Assembly (NCBI GenBank): GCA_027452145.1
Contig: DAIDHB010000164.1
Span: 1 to 49,003 of the forward strand
Length of the DNA stretch: 49,003 nt
Direction: 5' to 3'
From: Planctomycetales bacterium
Lineage (GTDB): Bacteria; Planctomycetota; Planctomycetia; Isosphaerales; Isosphaeraceae
Shown: piece by piece, positions 1-9,439 of the stretch
Numbering within the stretch: position 1 is the stretch's first letter
How the letters are laid out: the number at the start of each line of letters is the position of its first letter
Notes under the pieces: generated by a model
The model's database searches: none
Told to the model about the DNA's origin: nothing
What the model saw: only the letters and a program-made list of their open reading frames with translations
Program-made: the position numbers and the translations under genes

Positions 1-14
1 CGACGACTAGCCAT
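1..14 (-). CDS. 5' end of a gene running off the left edge
   Basis: An ATG on the minus strand at 14-12 is preceded at about 5 nt by an AGGAG Shine-Dalgarno box (24-20). Only four residues (M-A-S-R/...) lie in the window, so nothing can be said about function. The call rests on the strong ribosome binding site and on the absence of any other feature here. The gene would lie in the same direction as the dehydrogenase at 293-1213. Confidence 0.4.
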
Positions 15-216
15 GCGTTCTCCTCGGGTTGTCCTGGACCGGGATTCCGGATCGAGACGGAACGCGTCCCAAGCGTCCGGGTTAGGTCAAAGGGCCGATT
101 CTATACGGAATCCGATGCAATCCTCAAGGCCGACATGGGGATGATCGGGCGTGGCCTCGCACGCTCGATTCGGTCCGCCCGGTGGCGGACTCGCCACTCC
201 GGGGTGCCGATGGATT

Positions 217-275
217 GGGAGGGCGAGCCTCCCGGCGAGCCGGGCCTTCAGGCTCGGCAGGAGCCTCGCCCTCCC
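217..275. repeat. Inverted repeat family 2 (GGGAGGGCGAG type), copy 1
   Basis: Two arms of about 25 bases, starting GGGAGGGCGAGCC and ending GCCTCGCCCTCCC, form a long imperfect hairpin. It lies just 18 bases past the stop of the minus-strand dehydrogenase. Close copies occur at 27577-27634 and 47673-47751. A position at gene 3' ends suggests a terminator or REP-like role (inference). Confidence 0.8.
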
Positions 276-292
276 AGTTCGGGGACAGACCA

Positions 293-1213
<921 letters not shown>

Positions 1214-1241
1214 CGCAGGCCCTCCCCTGTTGCAGCGTCTC

Positions 1242-1271
1242 TTGAGCGGAGTCGTCCCCGGCCGTTACAAT
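1242..1271 (+). promoter_or_regulatory. Candidate sigma70-type promoter for the SHMT gene
   Basis: TTGAGC (1242-1247) and TACAAT (1266-1271) are 18 bases apart, about 100 bases upstream of the SHMT start. A second AT-rich block at 1302-1309 (ATTATAAC) reads as TATAAT on the minus strand and could serve the divergent dehydrogenase, but it lacks a good -35. Sequence match only. Confidence 0.4.
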
Positions 1272-1373
1272 CCTGACCGTCTCTGTGTCCTCGCGGGGCA
1301 CATTATAACGCGGGATCGCGGGCCGAACAGCAAACGCCCGCGCTCCTTCCCTTTCCACCGCGCGAGACCCGTC

Positions 1374-2924
1374 ATGGCCGATTCCCTGTCGATGATCCAG
1401 CGCTACTGCCAGGGCCGTGACCTGGCGGCCGTCCCGCCCGGGTTCCTCGCCTACCTGGCCAACCTGGAATGCGTGGCGCGGGTCGCGCCCGAGGTCGCCC
1501 GCTCGATCGTCCGCGAGCTGGCCGACCAGCGCGGCAACATCAAGCTGATCGCCAGCGAGAACTACTCGTCGCTGGCCACGCAGAGCGCCATGGCGAACCT
1601 GCTGACCGACAAGTATGCCGAGGGGATCCCGCACCACCGGTTCTACGCCGGCTGCGACAATGTCGACTCGATCGAGGACATGGCGAACAAGCGGGCGTGC
1701 GAGCTGTTTGGCGCGTCGCACGCCTATGCCCAGCCGCATAGCGGCGCCGACGCCAACCTCGTCGCCTTCTGGGCCATTCTGCGGCAGCGGGTCGAGCTCG
1801 GGGCGATGGCGAAGGTCCTGGGCGTCGAGGGCCCGGATGCGCTGGCCGCCGGCGACTGGTACAAGCTCACCCCCGAGCAGTGGAACGAGATCCGCCGGTC
1901 GCTGGGCAATCAGCGGCTGCTCGGCCTGGACCTGGCCTCGGGCGGGCACCTCACGCACGGCTATCGGCTCAATGCCTCGGGCAAGATGTTCGAGTCGTTC
2001 GGCTACACCGTCGACCGCGAGACCTTCCTGCTCGACTACGACGCCATCGAGCGCCAGGCGGTCGAGGTCAGGCCCTTGATCCTGCTGGCCGGCTTCAGCG
2101 CGTATTCGCGGAACATCAACTACGCGAGGATGCGCGAGATCGCCGACAAGGTGGGCGCCGTGTTGATGGTCGACATGGCGCATTTCGCGGGCCTGGTGGC
2201 GGGCAAGGTGCTGAAGGGCGAGTTCGACCCGATCCCGCACGCGCACCTCGTCACCACGACGACGCACAAGACCCTGCGCGGCCCGCGCGGGGGGCTGGTG
2301 CTGACGACGCCTGAGTTCTCCGATGCCGTCGACCGCGGCTGCCCGCTGGTGCTGGGAGGTCCCCTGCCCCACGTGATGGCCGCCAAGGCCGTCGCGTTCA
2401 CCGAGGCCCTCCGCCCCGAGTTCGCCGCGTATGCCCAGCGGATCGTCGACAACGCCCGCGCCCTGGCCGAGGCGTTCGTCCGCCAGGGGCTCCGCGTCGT
2501 CACCGGCGGGACGGATAACCACCTGATGGTGGTGGACGTCGCCGGCACGCACGGCATCACCGGCCGCCAGGCCGAGGAGGCCGTAAGGCGCTGCGGGATC
2601 ACGCTCAACCGCAACCCGATCCCGTTCGACCCGAACGGCCCGTGGTACACCAGCGGCCTGCGGTTCGGAACCCCGGCGGTGACCACGCTCGGCATGGGCC
2701 CGAAAGAGATGGACGAGATCGCCGCGGTCGTCGCGCTGGTGCTCCAGAGCATCAAGCCGGGCACGACGAAGTCGGGCGCGAAGGATCGGTCGAAGTTCAC
2801 CCTCGACGACGCCGTCCGCGACCAGGCCCGGCGCCGCGTCGATGCGCTGCTGGCGTCGTTCCCGGTGTATCCCGAGATCGACCTGGCGTTCCTCCAGGAG
2901 AGCCTGGGGGTGACCTCCGCGTGA
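1374..2924 (+). CDS. glyA: Serine hydroxymethyltransferase
   Basis: A PLP enzyme of 516 residues that interconverts serine and glycine with tetrahydrofolate, supplying one-carbon units. The PLP lysine is K299 in TTTTHKTLRGPRGG. Other family blocks are NIKLIASENYSS near the N-terminus, the quinone-loop region HSGADANLVAF and the C-terminal TSGLRFGTPAVTT. At 516 residues it is about 100 longer than E. coli GlyA. The extra length is mainly an insert after HSGADANLVAFWAIL that carries GPDALAAGDWYKLTPEQWNE, resembling the long chlamydial/planctomycete form. The open frame extends upstream to 999, but that stretch is antisense to the divergent gene; the ATG at 1374 gives the natural N-terminus (MADSLSMIQRYCQ). 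Confidence 0.95.
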   Translation: MADSLSMIQRYCQGRDLAAVPPGFLAYLANLECVARVAPEVARSIVRELADQRGNIKLIASENYSSLATQSAMANLLTDKYAEGIPHHRFYAGCDNVDSIEDMANKRACELFGASHAYAQPHSGADANLVAFWAILRQRVELGAMAKVLGVEGPDALAAGDWYKLTPEQWNEIRRSLGNQRLLGLDLASGGHLTHGYRLNASGKMFESFGYTVDRETFLLDYDAIERQAVEVRPLILLAGFSAYSRNINYARMREIADKVGAVLMVDMAHFAGLVAGKVLKGEFDPIPHAHLVTTTTHKTLRGPRGGLVLTTPEFSDAVDRGCPLVLGGPLPHVMAAKAVAFTEALRPEFAAYAQRIVDNARALAEAFVRQGLRVVTGGTDNHLMVVDVAGTHGITGRQAEEAVRRCGITLNRNPIPFDPNGPWYTSGLRFGTPAVTTLGMGPKEMDEIAAVVALVLQSIKPGTTKSGAKDRSKFTLDDAVRDQARRRVDALLASFPVYPEIDLAFLQESLGVTSA

Positions 2925-3038
2925 TCACCGCGGTTCGCGGGGCGTCTCGCGGGCTCAATCGCTCGCCCGGTCCACTGTCACATTTGACCTTGCCCAATTT
3001 CTCATTCTCGGTTTAATTCCCGATGATTGGCTCGTCCC

Positions 3039-3064
3039 GGGCGCGGGGCCTTGAGCCCCGGCCC
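3039..3064 (+). terminator. GC-rich hairpin after the SHMT gene
   Basis: CGGGGC-cttga-GCCCCG (3044-3060) can be extended by an outer GGG/CCC pair. It lies about 115 bases after the SHMT stop and before the next gene. There is no T-tract, so it is only terminator-like. Confidence 0.35.
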
Positions 3065-3146
3065 ATCGAGTGACCTCCATGACCCGGGCGGGTCGGCGTC
3101 GGAATCGCCGTCGACCCAACTCATTCCAGCCCTTTCGCTTCCGGGA

Positions 3147-5111
3147 ATGAAGACTCTCATGACGACGGTAAGGGAAGGATCCCCGAGCGCGCCGGACGGA
3201 GAGGCGGCTCCCGAGCTTGAGCCTGGGCTCGGCCCCTGGACCATCCTGCTGTCGACCCTCTGGTTCGGCCTGGTCGCCGGCTGGCTCGAGCTGGCGGTGG
3301 TGCTAGCCCAAAGGGCCTACCATCCCTACGTGGCGATGGACACGATCCGGACCAACCGGCATTTCGCCTGGATGATCCCGGTCTCCGACGTCCTGATCTT
3401 CGGCATCGCGGGGCTCGCGGCCGCCATGATCGCGAGGGTCCACCGGGGAACCTCGCGGTGGATCGCCTGCCGGCTCGGGCTCGCTCTGGGCTTCCTGGCG
3501 GTGCTGCTGAACGTGCGCGAGCTGCATGCCGCCGCGTCCATGCTGCTGGCGTGTGGGCTGGCGGCGGTGGCCGGCCTGCGGCTCGAACGCCGCGCCGATG
3601 CCTTCGACCGGCTGGTCCGGCGCAGCCTGCCGGCGATGGGTCTGGCGACGGTCCTGCTGGCCGGGGTTTGCTACCACCGCGTGGAGTCCGCCGAACATCG
3701 GGCGCTGGCCGCGTTGCCGCCCGCGAGGACGGGGGCGCCGAACGTCGTGCTGATCGTGCTGGATACGGTGCGAGCCGCCTGCCTGAGCCTTCACGGACAT
3801 CCGACGCCCACCACCCCGAATCTCGAACGCCTGGCGCGCCGGGGCATCGTGTTCACCGAGGCCCGCGCGACGGCCCCGTGGACCACCCCGTCGCACGCCA
3901 GTCTGCTGACCGGCCGATGGCCCTTCGAGCTTTCCGCCGGGCCGAACCGGCCGCTCGACACGACGTATCCGACGCTCGCCGAGGAGCTGGCGCGCCAGGG
4001 CTATGCGACCTCCGCCTTCGTCGGCAATTTCTACTATTGCAGCGCGCTCCACGGCATGGATCGGGGATTCGTCCGCTATGAGGGCGCGTACGAGAATCGG
4101 TCGGTCACGCCGTTTGAGACGGTCTGGAGCTCGTCCCTGGGAAAGGGGCTCATCCGCGCACTGGGCTATTCAACGGACCTGGAGGACGGCGTCTCGCTGC
4201 AACGCAAGACGGCGGTGATGATCAATCGCGACACCCTGAGCTGGCTCGATCGCCGGCCCACCGATCGGCCGTTTTTCGCCTTCGTGAATTACTACGACGC
4301 GCACCGGCCGTACCGGATGCACGACAAGGGCGAGACCCGATTTGGAATGGCCTCGCTGCCGCGGGACGTGCGGCATGGGCTCGAGAAGACCTTCTGGGAC
4401 CTGAAGCAGGGATTGCCGGCGCCGGACGGCGTCGATCCCCTGAAGATCGACCAGGACGGCATCTGCCTGCTCCACGACTCGTATGATAGCTGCATCGGCT
4501 ACCTTGACCGTCAGGTCGGGCTGCTGGTGGATCAGCTCGAGCGCCGGGGGCTGATGGAGAACACGTTCGTGATCGTGACGTCCGATCACGGCGAGCAGTT
4601 CGGGGAGCACGGTCTGCTGGGGCACGGCGCGAGCGTCCATCGCCCCGAGGCGCACGTGCCGCTCCTGATCATCCCGCCGTCGCACTCCGCGCCGGCGGCC
4701 GCCGTCGTCGACGAGCCGGTCAGCCTTCGCGATGTTCCCGCGACGATCGCGGCATGGACCGGCCTCGGCCCGCAAGGGCCCTTCCCCGGCCGCTCGCTGA
4801 TGCGTTTCCTGGAGGGTCCCGCGGCGGCCGGGCACGCGTCTCCGGTGCTGTGCGAACTGCGGGACAATATCATCGATGAGGGGTCGGCGACGACCGCGGG
4901 AGTCCGCTTCGACCCGGCCCGGTCGCTGGTGTCGCGCGATCGGGTCTACATCCGCCACGAGGACGGCCGCGAGGAGCTCTACGACCGCCTGGGCGACCCG
5001 ATGGAGTCGAGCGACCTGGCGCGCGATCCGGAATCCCAGCCGGTCCTGGATCGCTTCCGCCAGGAGCTATCACGCCTCGACGGCGATGCGGGGGCCTCAC
5101 GCCGCCGGTGA
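3147..5111 (+). CDS. Membrane-anchored sulfatase-fold (alkaline phosphatase superfamily) protein
   Basis: A 654-residue protein. The N-terminal part (about 30-180) holds around five hydrophobic segments, and the sulfatase/alkaline-phosphatase fold starts at about residue 198 (NVVLIVLDTVRA). The C-terminal metal site is seen as SDHGEQFGEHG. In true type I sulfatases the nucleophile is a formylglycine made from Cys or Ser in C/S-x-P-S-R. Here the site reads T246-T-P-S-H250 (APWTTPSHASLLTG), so formylglycine cannot form in the usual way. The architecture (membrane helices plus a sulfatase domain with Thr) recalls LtaS/EptA-type phospho-transferases, but substrate is unknown. ATG 3147 was chosen over an upstream TTG; ATG 3159 is also possible. 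Confidence 0.8.
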   Translation: MKTLMTTVREGSPSAPDGEAAPELEPGLGPWTILLSTLWFGLVAGWLELAVVLAQRAYHPYVAMDTIRTNRHFAWMIPVSDVLIFGIAGLAAAMIARVHRGTSRWIACRLGLALGFLAVLLNVRELHAAASMLLACGLAAVAGLRLERRADAFDRLVRRSLPAMGLATVLLAGVCYHRVESAEHRALAALPPARTGAPNVVLIVLDTVRAACLSLHGHPTPTTPNLERLARRGIVFTEARATAPWTTPSHASLLTGRWPFELSAGPNRPLDTTYPTLAEELARQGYATSAFVGNFYYCSALHGMDRGFVRYEGAYENRSVTPFETVWSSSLGKGLIRALGYSTDLEDGVSLQRKTAVMINRDTLSWLDRRPTDRPFFAFVNYYDAHRPYRMHDKGETRFGMASLPRDVRHGLEKTFWDLKQGLPAPDGVDPLKIDQDGICLLHDSYDSCIGYLDRQVGLLVDQLERRGLMENTFVIVTSDHGEQFGEHGLLGHGASVHRPEAHVPLLIIPPSHSAPAAAVVDEPVSLRDVPATIAAWTGLGPQGPFPGRSLMRFLEGPAAAGHASPVLCELRDNIIDEGSATTAGVRFDPARSLVSRDRVYIRHEDGREELYDRLGDPMESSDLARDPESQPVLDRFRQELSRLDGDAGASRRR

Positions 5112-5203
5112 CCTGACCTGAACGTACCGGAAGCGCGGTGAAATGAAGCAGAGCGGGCATCGCCCACCGCTCGCCTCGTCCGGGACGAATTTCGAAGAAT
5201 ACA

Positions 5204-5242
5204 GGGACCGGCCGCGAGTCGAGTCTGCGACGGGCCGGTCCC
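5204..5242. terminator. Bidirectional hairpin between convergent genes
   Basis: GGGACCGGCC (5204-5213) pairs with GGCCGGTCCC (5233-5242) around a 19-base loop. It lies between the plus-strand sulfatase-fold gene and the minus-strand glycine-zipper gene. It ends in GGTCCCCATTTC, similar to the hairpins at 16061-16124 and 23729-23748. Confidence 0.55.
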
Positions 5243-5283
5243 CATTTCGTTCGAACGTTTTCCGTCAGCTCACGCCGCGGTGT

Positions 5284-5826
5284 TCACCGGACGGCATTGC
5301 GGTCGCCGCTGTCCGACCGGCTCCGGGAGAACGACTGGCTGACGCGGTCCCAGGCGTCGCGGGTCGCGTGCCTGGCCTTCTCCCATGTGAGGCGAGAGTT
5401 GGCCTTCGCCGACTCCCAGCCGCTACGGATTTCCGCCTCGGCCTCGTCCCAGGTGCGCTCGGCGTGCTTCGCCCGCGATTCCCAGCCGTGGCGATAGGCC
5501 GGGCCGTAGTCGTCGTAGGTATGCGACGAATCGAAATACGAGCGATTGGCGTAGTTCTCGCGCCAGTATGCGTCCTCGGCGGTGGGATCGATCGACTCGG
5601 CAATCCCCTTGCCGGCCAGTCCGCCCGCGATCCCGCCGACGACCGCGCCGGCGACCGTGCCCACTGGCCCGGCCATCATCCCGGCGGCCGCCCCGGCCGC
5701 CGCGCCCCCGGCCGCCGTGCCGACGCCGACGCCCACCGGATGGGCACCCGGCTGGCCCGTGATCGGGTCGGCATTGCGGTCCGCGCCGTGCATTCCGTGA
5801 TCGGTATGTGTATCCGCGCGTGCCAT
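5284..5826 (-). CDS. Glycine-zipper protein, function unknown
   Basis: About 180 residues. After a short polar N-terminus comes a glycine/alanine-rich segment (VGVGTAAGGAAAGAAAG... AVVGGIAGGLAGKG) typical of glycine-zipper membrane-inserting regions. A charged, tryptophan-spaced C-terminal half follows (YRHGWESRAKHAERTW, SGWESAKANSRLTW, ARHATRDAWDRV), built of similar helices of about 16 residues. Such proteins are often envelope or stress-related, but no specific function is claimed. The start at 5826 (MARADTHTD) is chosen because GAGGA lies about 9 nt upstream; a longer reading from 5874 would overlap the stop of the MFS gene. It lies 44 bases downstream of the MFS carrier on the same strand. 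Confidence 0.75.
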   Translation of the reverse strand: MARADTHTDHGMHGADRNADPITGQPGAHPVGVGVGTAAGGAAAGAAAGMMAGPVGTVAGAVVGGIAGGLAGKGIAESIDPTAEDAYWRENYANRSYFDSSHTYDDYGPAYRHGWESRAKHAERTWDEAEAEIRSGWESAKANSRLTWEKARHATRDAWDRVSQSFSRSRSDSGDRNAVR

Positions 5827-5870
5827 GGATGGGTTCCTCATGGAGAGTTGGGATAAACCACCACGATGTG

Positions 5871-7412
5871 TCAATGCAAAGAGGATGCCAGGCCGGGGGT
5901 TGCGGTGGATGAGCCCGGGGGCGAGGAGCCGGGGCCTGCCTCCGAGTCTTCGTCGGATTCATCGGAGGCTGAAAGGGGCCGCGCGACATCCTCGAGCGAC
6001 GAGCGCTCGGCGTTCACCCCGTAGAGCCAGACGACGACGACCGTCGCGAGCAGCAGGCCCGAGGCGATCAGGTCGCCGTGGAACACCGACGCCCGCGAGT
6101 GGGTCGCGATCAGGCGGCCGAAGTACCACGGCGCGAGCGTCCCGCCCAGCAAGGTGCCGGCCGCGAAGAACAGCGCGATGATCATCCCGCGCAGCTCGAC
6201 GGGGAAGATCTCGCTGACCGTCAGATACGCCGAGCTGGCCGCCGACGACGCGAAGAAGAAGACCAGGGCCCACAGGATCGTCTGCTCGGTCGCCGTCAGG
6301 CGGTCCGCGGCGAACAGGTATCCGGCCAGGGCCAGCAGGATCGCCGAGATCGTGTAGGTCCCGGCGATCATGATGCGTCGCCCCACGGTGTCGAAGAACC
6401 GGCCCAGGATGAGCGGGCCCAGGAAGTTACTCAGGGCAAATGGCAGCAGATAAAGACCTGTGGAACCGGGCGAAACCTCGTAGAAATTGCTGAGGACCAG
6501 AGGGAACGTGAAGAAGACCCCGTTGTACAGGAACGCCTGCGAGATGATCAGCGCCAGGCCCAGCACGGTCCGGCTGGGGTAGGTCTTCAGCATCACGCCC
6601 GCCAGCTCGCCGAAGCCGACCGGCCCGCGCGGGCGGATCACGATCGAGCCCTCCGCGGGAGGGAGCCTGTCCACGCCGGGCTCGCCCTCGATCCGGCGCT
6701 CGATCTCACCGACGATCCGCTCGGCCTCGTCCGGGCGGCCGTGGGTCAGGAGCCAGCGCGGGCTCTCGGGCACGCCGTCGCGCAGGAAGATGATGATCAA
6801 CCCCAGCGCGGCGCCGACGCCGAATCCCAGCCGCCAGCCCAGATCGGCGCGGAACCACGCCGGGTCGAGCAGGATCAGGCAGGCGAGCGATCCGGCCGCG
6901 GCGCCCACCCAGTACGTCCCGTTGATCGCCAGGTCGGCCCAGCCCCGCACGCGACCGGGGATCAGCTCGTCGACCGCCGAGTTGATCGCCGAGTACTCGC
7001 CGCCGATCGCCGCCCCGGTGAGGAAGCGGAACACCGCGAAGCTCGCGAAATTCCAGGAGAACGCGGTCAGGAGGGCCGAGATCAGGTACAGGCCCAGCGT
7101 CACCACGAACAGCTTCTTGCGGCCGAGCCGGTCGGTGAGGTAGCCGAACACCAGAGCCCCGATGACGGCGCCGGCCAGGTAGGCCGAGCTCAGTTGCGTG
7201 ATCCGCTCGACCGAGAGGTGCAGCGTGTCGGGGCGCTCGAGCATCGGGCTGACCGAGGCGATCAGCGTCACCTCCAGACCGTCGATGATCCAGGTGACCC
7301 CCAGCGCGGCGACGACCAGCCAGTGGAACCGGCTCCAGGGGAGTCGATCCAGCCGGCCCGGGACGTCCGAGCGGAACGTACGCGCCTGTTCAACTCCGAT
7401 CGCCTCGCCCAC
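5871..7412 (-). CDS. MFS transporter (metabolite:H+ symporter type)
   Basis: About 513 residues with twelve predicted membrane helices and the MFS signature loop GYLTDRLGRKKLF between helices 2 and 3. N-terminal RFHWLVVAALGVTWIIDGLE resembles the aromatic-acid/nicotinate/sugar-acid symporter group. A long cytoplasmic loop after helix 6 (ERIVGEIERRIEGEPGVDRL) and a charged C-terminal tail are present. The substrate cannot be read from sequence. A GTG at 7412 has GAGGGGAG about 7 nt upstream and is preferred; a TTG at 7418 directly abuts that site. Followed by the glycine-zipper gene, possibly in one transcript. Confidence 0.85.
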   Translation of the reverse strand: MGEAIGVEQARTFRSDVPGRLDRLPWSRFHWLVVAALGVTWIIDGLEVTLIASVSPMLERPDTLHLSVERITQLSSAYLAGAVIGALVFGYLTDRLGRKKLFVVTLGLYLISALLTAFSWNFASFAVFRFLTGAAIGGEYSAINSAVDELIPGRVRGWADLAINGTYWVGAAAGSLACLILLDPAWFRADLGWRLGFGVGAALGLIIIFLRDGVPESPRWLLTHGRPDEAERIVGEIERRIEGEPGVDRLPPAEGSIVIRPRGPVGFGELAGVMLKTYPSRTVLGLALIISQAFLYNGVFFTFPLVLSNFYEVSPGSTGLYLLPFALSNFLGPLILGRFFDTVGRRIMIAGTYTISAILLALAGYLFAADRLTATEQTILWALVFFFASSAASSAYLTVSEIFPVELRGMIIALFFAAGTLLGGTLAPWYFGRLIATHSRASVFHGDLIASGLLLATVVVVWLYGVNAERSSLEDVARPLSASDESDEDSEAGPGSSPPGSSTATPGLASSLH

Positions 7413-7612
7413 GCGCAATCTCCCCTCGATTCGGACGAATGGGCCGAACTCCCGCCGCCCTCGATGGCTGCGGTCGTTTCACTCCTCGCATGTCCACGGA
7501 AGCAAGAAGCATTCCACGGCCGCCGTTCGGGGGCAGGCGTCAGGCGATTTGTTGGGGTTGAGCCCCGATTGGCGCGCGGATTGCGACAGGCTGGCTGCGG
7601 GAGGACCAAATC

Positions 7613-7798
7613 ATGAAGACCGACGGTCAGATCCAGGTAACGCTTTCCGACGAGTTGCTCGAGGACCTGCGGGCCCAGGCCCGCGAGCTGAACGTGCCGC
7701 TGAAATGGTTGGTGGCCGGGCTGGTGTGCGACACCCTCGACCCGATCGAGCCGCCGAATCGCCAGGACTCGCGGCGCTCCGCCCGGCATGTCGCGTGA
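7613..7798 (+). CDS. Small ribbon-helix-helix-like protein
   Basis: A 61-residue protein starting MKTDGQIQVTLSDELLEDL. The pattern of a short beta strand (IQVTL) followed by two amphipathic helices (DELLEDLRAQARELN, LKWLVAGLVCDTL) resembles CopG/Arc-type DNA-binding proteins. The start is supported by GGGAGG 8 nt upstream. It is 95 bases upstream of the glutaredoxin-like gene on the same strand. There is no toxin partner next to it, so a regulatory role is only a guess. Confidence 0.65.
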   Translation: MKTDGQIQVTLSDELLEDLRAQARELNVPLKWLVAGLVCDTLDPIEPPNRQDSRRSARHVA

Positions 7799-7893
7799 AC
7801 CAGGCCGGCACCCGGTTCTGATCGTGGAGCGTCCGCCGGCCGCGCGGCTTGCGCCGACTTACCAGCATTGAAAACACCCTGCGAGCTCGACCG

Positions 7894-8154
7894 ATGAAAC
7901 AGCCGAATGTCACTGTGTATGGTTCGCGCCAGTGCCCCGACACGACCCGCGCGCTCGGGTGGCTCGACGGGAACCAGGTGCAGTACGAGTTCAAGGACCT
8001 CGATCAATCGCCCGAGCTCGACGGGTACGTCGCCGATCTGAACAACGGCAAGCGCGTGATGCCGACGATCCAGATCGACAACGAGATCCTGATCAACCCC
8101 TCGGAGAAGGAGCTGCAACGGGCCGTCCAGCAGGCCGCCGCCGAGCGGCCCTGA
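7894..8154 (+). CDS. Glutaredoxin-like thiol-redox protein
   Basis: An 86-residue thioredoxin-fold protein. The redox site is C-P-D-T (VTVYGSRQCPDTTRAL), a monothiol CxxT form. The cis-proline block VMPTIQIDNEILINPSEKEL follows. Small bacterial proteins of this kind (NrdH/mycoredoxin/glutaredoxin-like) reduce protein or glutathione-type disulfides; lacking the second cysteine, this one is likelier to act on mixed disulfides or carry an Fe-S cluster (inference). ATG 7894 gives the expected N-terminus right before the first beta strand. Confidence 0.85.
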   Translation: MKQPNVTVYGSRQCPDTTRALGWLDGNQVQYEFKDLDQSPELDGYVADLNNGKRVMPTIQIDNEILINPSEKELQRAVQQAAAERP

Positions 8155-8284
8155 CCGCTCGCCCCGATGACCGAGGGCTCGACTCCATCCAGACCAATGC
8201 CCGCGCATGGCCGGCTCCTTCCCGATCGGGAGGTCGCCGGCCTCGTCGCTTTCCGGGCGTCGGCCGCAGCGGACGGCCGTCCGA

Positions 8285-8313
8285 TTGAATGACGCCCCGG
8301 CCGGCTGTATAAC
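8285..8313 (+). promoter_or_regulatory. Sigma70-type promoter of the aldolase / 2-oxoacid dehydrogenase operon
   Basis: TTGAAT (8285-8290) and TATAAC (8308-8313) are separated by exactly 17 bases, about 170 bases before the aldolase-like start. The 327-base gap 8155-8481 holds nothing else that I recognise. A perfect TATAAT at 9368-9373, overlapping the stop of the first gene, has no matching -35. Confidence 0.6.
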
Positions 8314-8481
8314 GGATCGGACGAACGGGACCCGGGAGATGGGAATGACCGCGCACATCGACGAGAGCCGACGATGCCGGTACGACTCGCCGGCGGCTTC
8401 CCCGGTACGAGACGGATCTCCCATTCGACGCCGGCTCCTGCCTGATTGATCACGCCCGCCCCCGCCCCACGGAGATCCTGC

Positions 8482-9372
8482 ATGCCCCTGGAAGCGATCG
8501 GCCCGATGATGCGGCGGGCGCTCGAGAAGGGATACGCCGTCGGCTACTTCGAGAGCTGGAACTTCGAGTCGCTCCAGGGCGTGGTCGACGCGGCCGAGGA
8601 AGCCCGGGCGCCGATCATCCTGGGATTCAACGGCGACTTCCTCAGCCGCCCGACTCGCCAGGCCGCGGAGCGGCTGTCGTGGTACGCCGCGCTGGGGCGC
8701 GCCGCGGCCGAGTCGGCCTCGGTCCCGTGCGGCCTGATCTTCAACGAGTGCCCGCGCGACGAGTGGGTCCGCGCGGCGATCGACGGGGGCTTCAACCTCG
8801 TCATGCCGGCCGATCCGGAGGCGTCGGCCGCCGACTACACCGCCCGCGTCGCCGCGCTCGCGCGGCTCGCCCACGAGCGGGGCGTCGCGATCGAGGCCGA
8901 GCTCGGCGAGCTCCCCTGCGGCGCGGGGGGCGGCGGGCCGAGCGGCGGGTCGGCGACCGACCCGGACGACGCCTCGGCGTTCGTCGCGGCCACGGGCGTC
9001 GACCTGCTCGCCGTCAGCGTGGGGAACGTCCATATCCTGACCACCGGCCGCGCCGGGCTCGACCTCGACCGGCTCGCCGCGATCCGGCGGAAGGTCGACG
9101 TCCCGCTCGTACTGCACGGCGGCACCGGCATCGACGACGATTCCCTGCGGCGGGCCATCGCGCTGGGCGTGGCCAAGGTCAACTACGGGACGTATCTCAA
9201 GCGGAGATACCTGGACGAGGTTCGCGCGGCGATCGGCGTCGAGTGCACCGACCCGCACCGGTTGCTCGGAATCGGCGGGCCCGAGGACGTGCTGGTCGCG
9301 GGCCGACGCGCCGTGCGCGAGGCCGTCCTCGAACGCATGGGACTGCTCGGCTGTTATGGCCAGGCCGTATAA
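8482..9372 (+). CDS. Class II fructose-bisphosphate aldolase family protein with altered active site
   Basis: A 296-residue TIM-barrel protein of the Fba/GatY/KbaY family. Retained family features are the zinc histidines H184 (VSVGNVHI) and H212 (LHGGTGI), the acidic EAELGE strand (138-143) and the phosphate-loop region KVNYGTYL. The catalytic LHLDHG block, which supplies the general base Asp and the first zinc His, reads LIFNEC (N88, E89). AFNV near the N-terminus is replaced by YFESWN. The protein may therefore have a different reaction or metal geometry. The start at 8482 has GGAG 7 nt upstream. It is first in an operon with E1-alpha, an Rpn-like gene, E1-beta and a secreted protein. Confidence 0.85.
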   Translation: MPLEAIGPMMRRALEKGYAVGYFESWNFESLQGVVDAAEEARAPIILGFNGDFLSRPTRQAAERLSWYAALGRAAAESASVPCGLIFNECPRDEWVRAAIDGGFNLVMPADPEASAADYTARVAALARLAHERGVAIEAELGELPCGAGGGGPSGGSATDPDDASAFVAATGVDLLAVSVGNVHILTTGRAGLDLDRLAAIRRKVDVPLVLHGGTGIDDDSLRRAIALGVAKVNYGTYLKRRYLDEVRAAIGVECTDPHRLLGIGGPEDVLVAGRRAVREAVLERMGLLGCYGQAV

Positions 9373-9439
9373 TCGGCGGCCGAGATCGAAGGGCGTCGTC
9401 GAGTACTGGTGCGGTCCGACGGCTGGCGAGGGAGCATCG

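Noticed and set aside
7554..7566. GGGG-TTGAG-CCCC hairpin upstream of the small RHH-like gene
   Set aside because: The stem is only 4 bp and such short GC pairs are frequent in this DNA.
9368..9373. Perfect TATAAT as an internal promoter for E1-alpha
   Set aside because: No -35 element at 15-19 bases and it overlaps the aldolase stop codon. The close gene spacing already explains expression.
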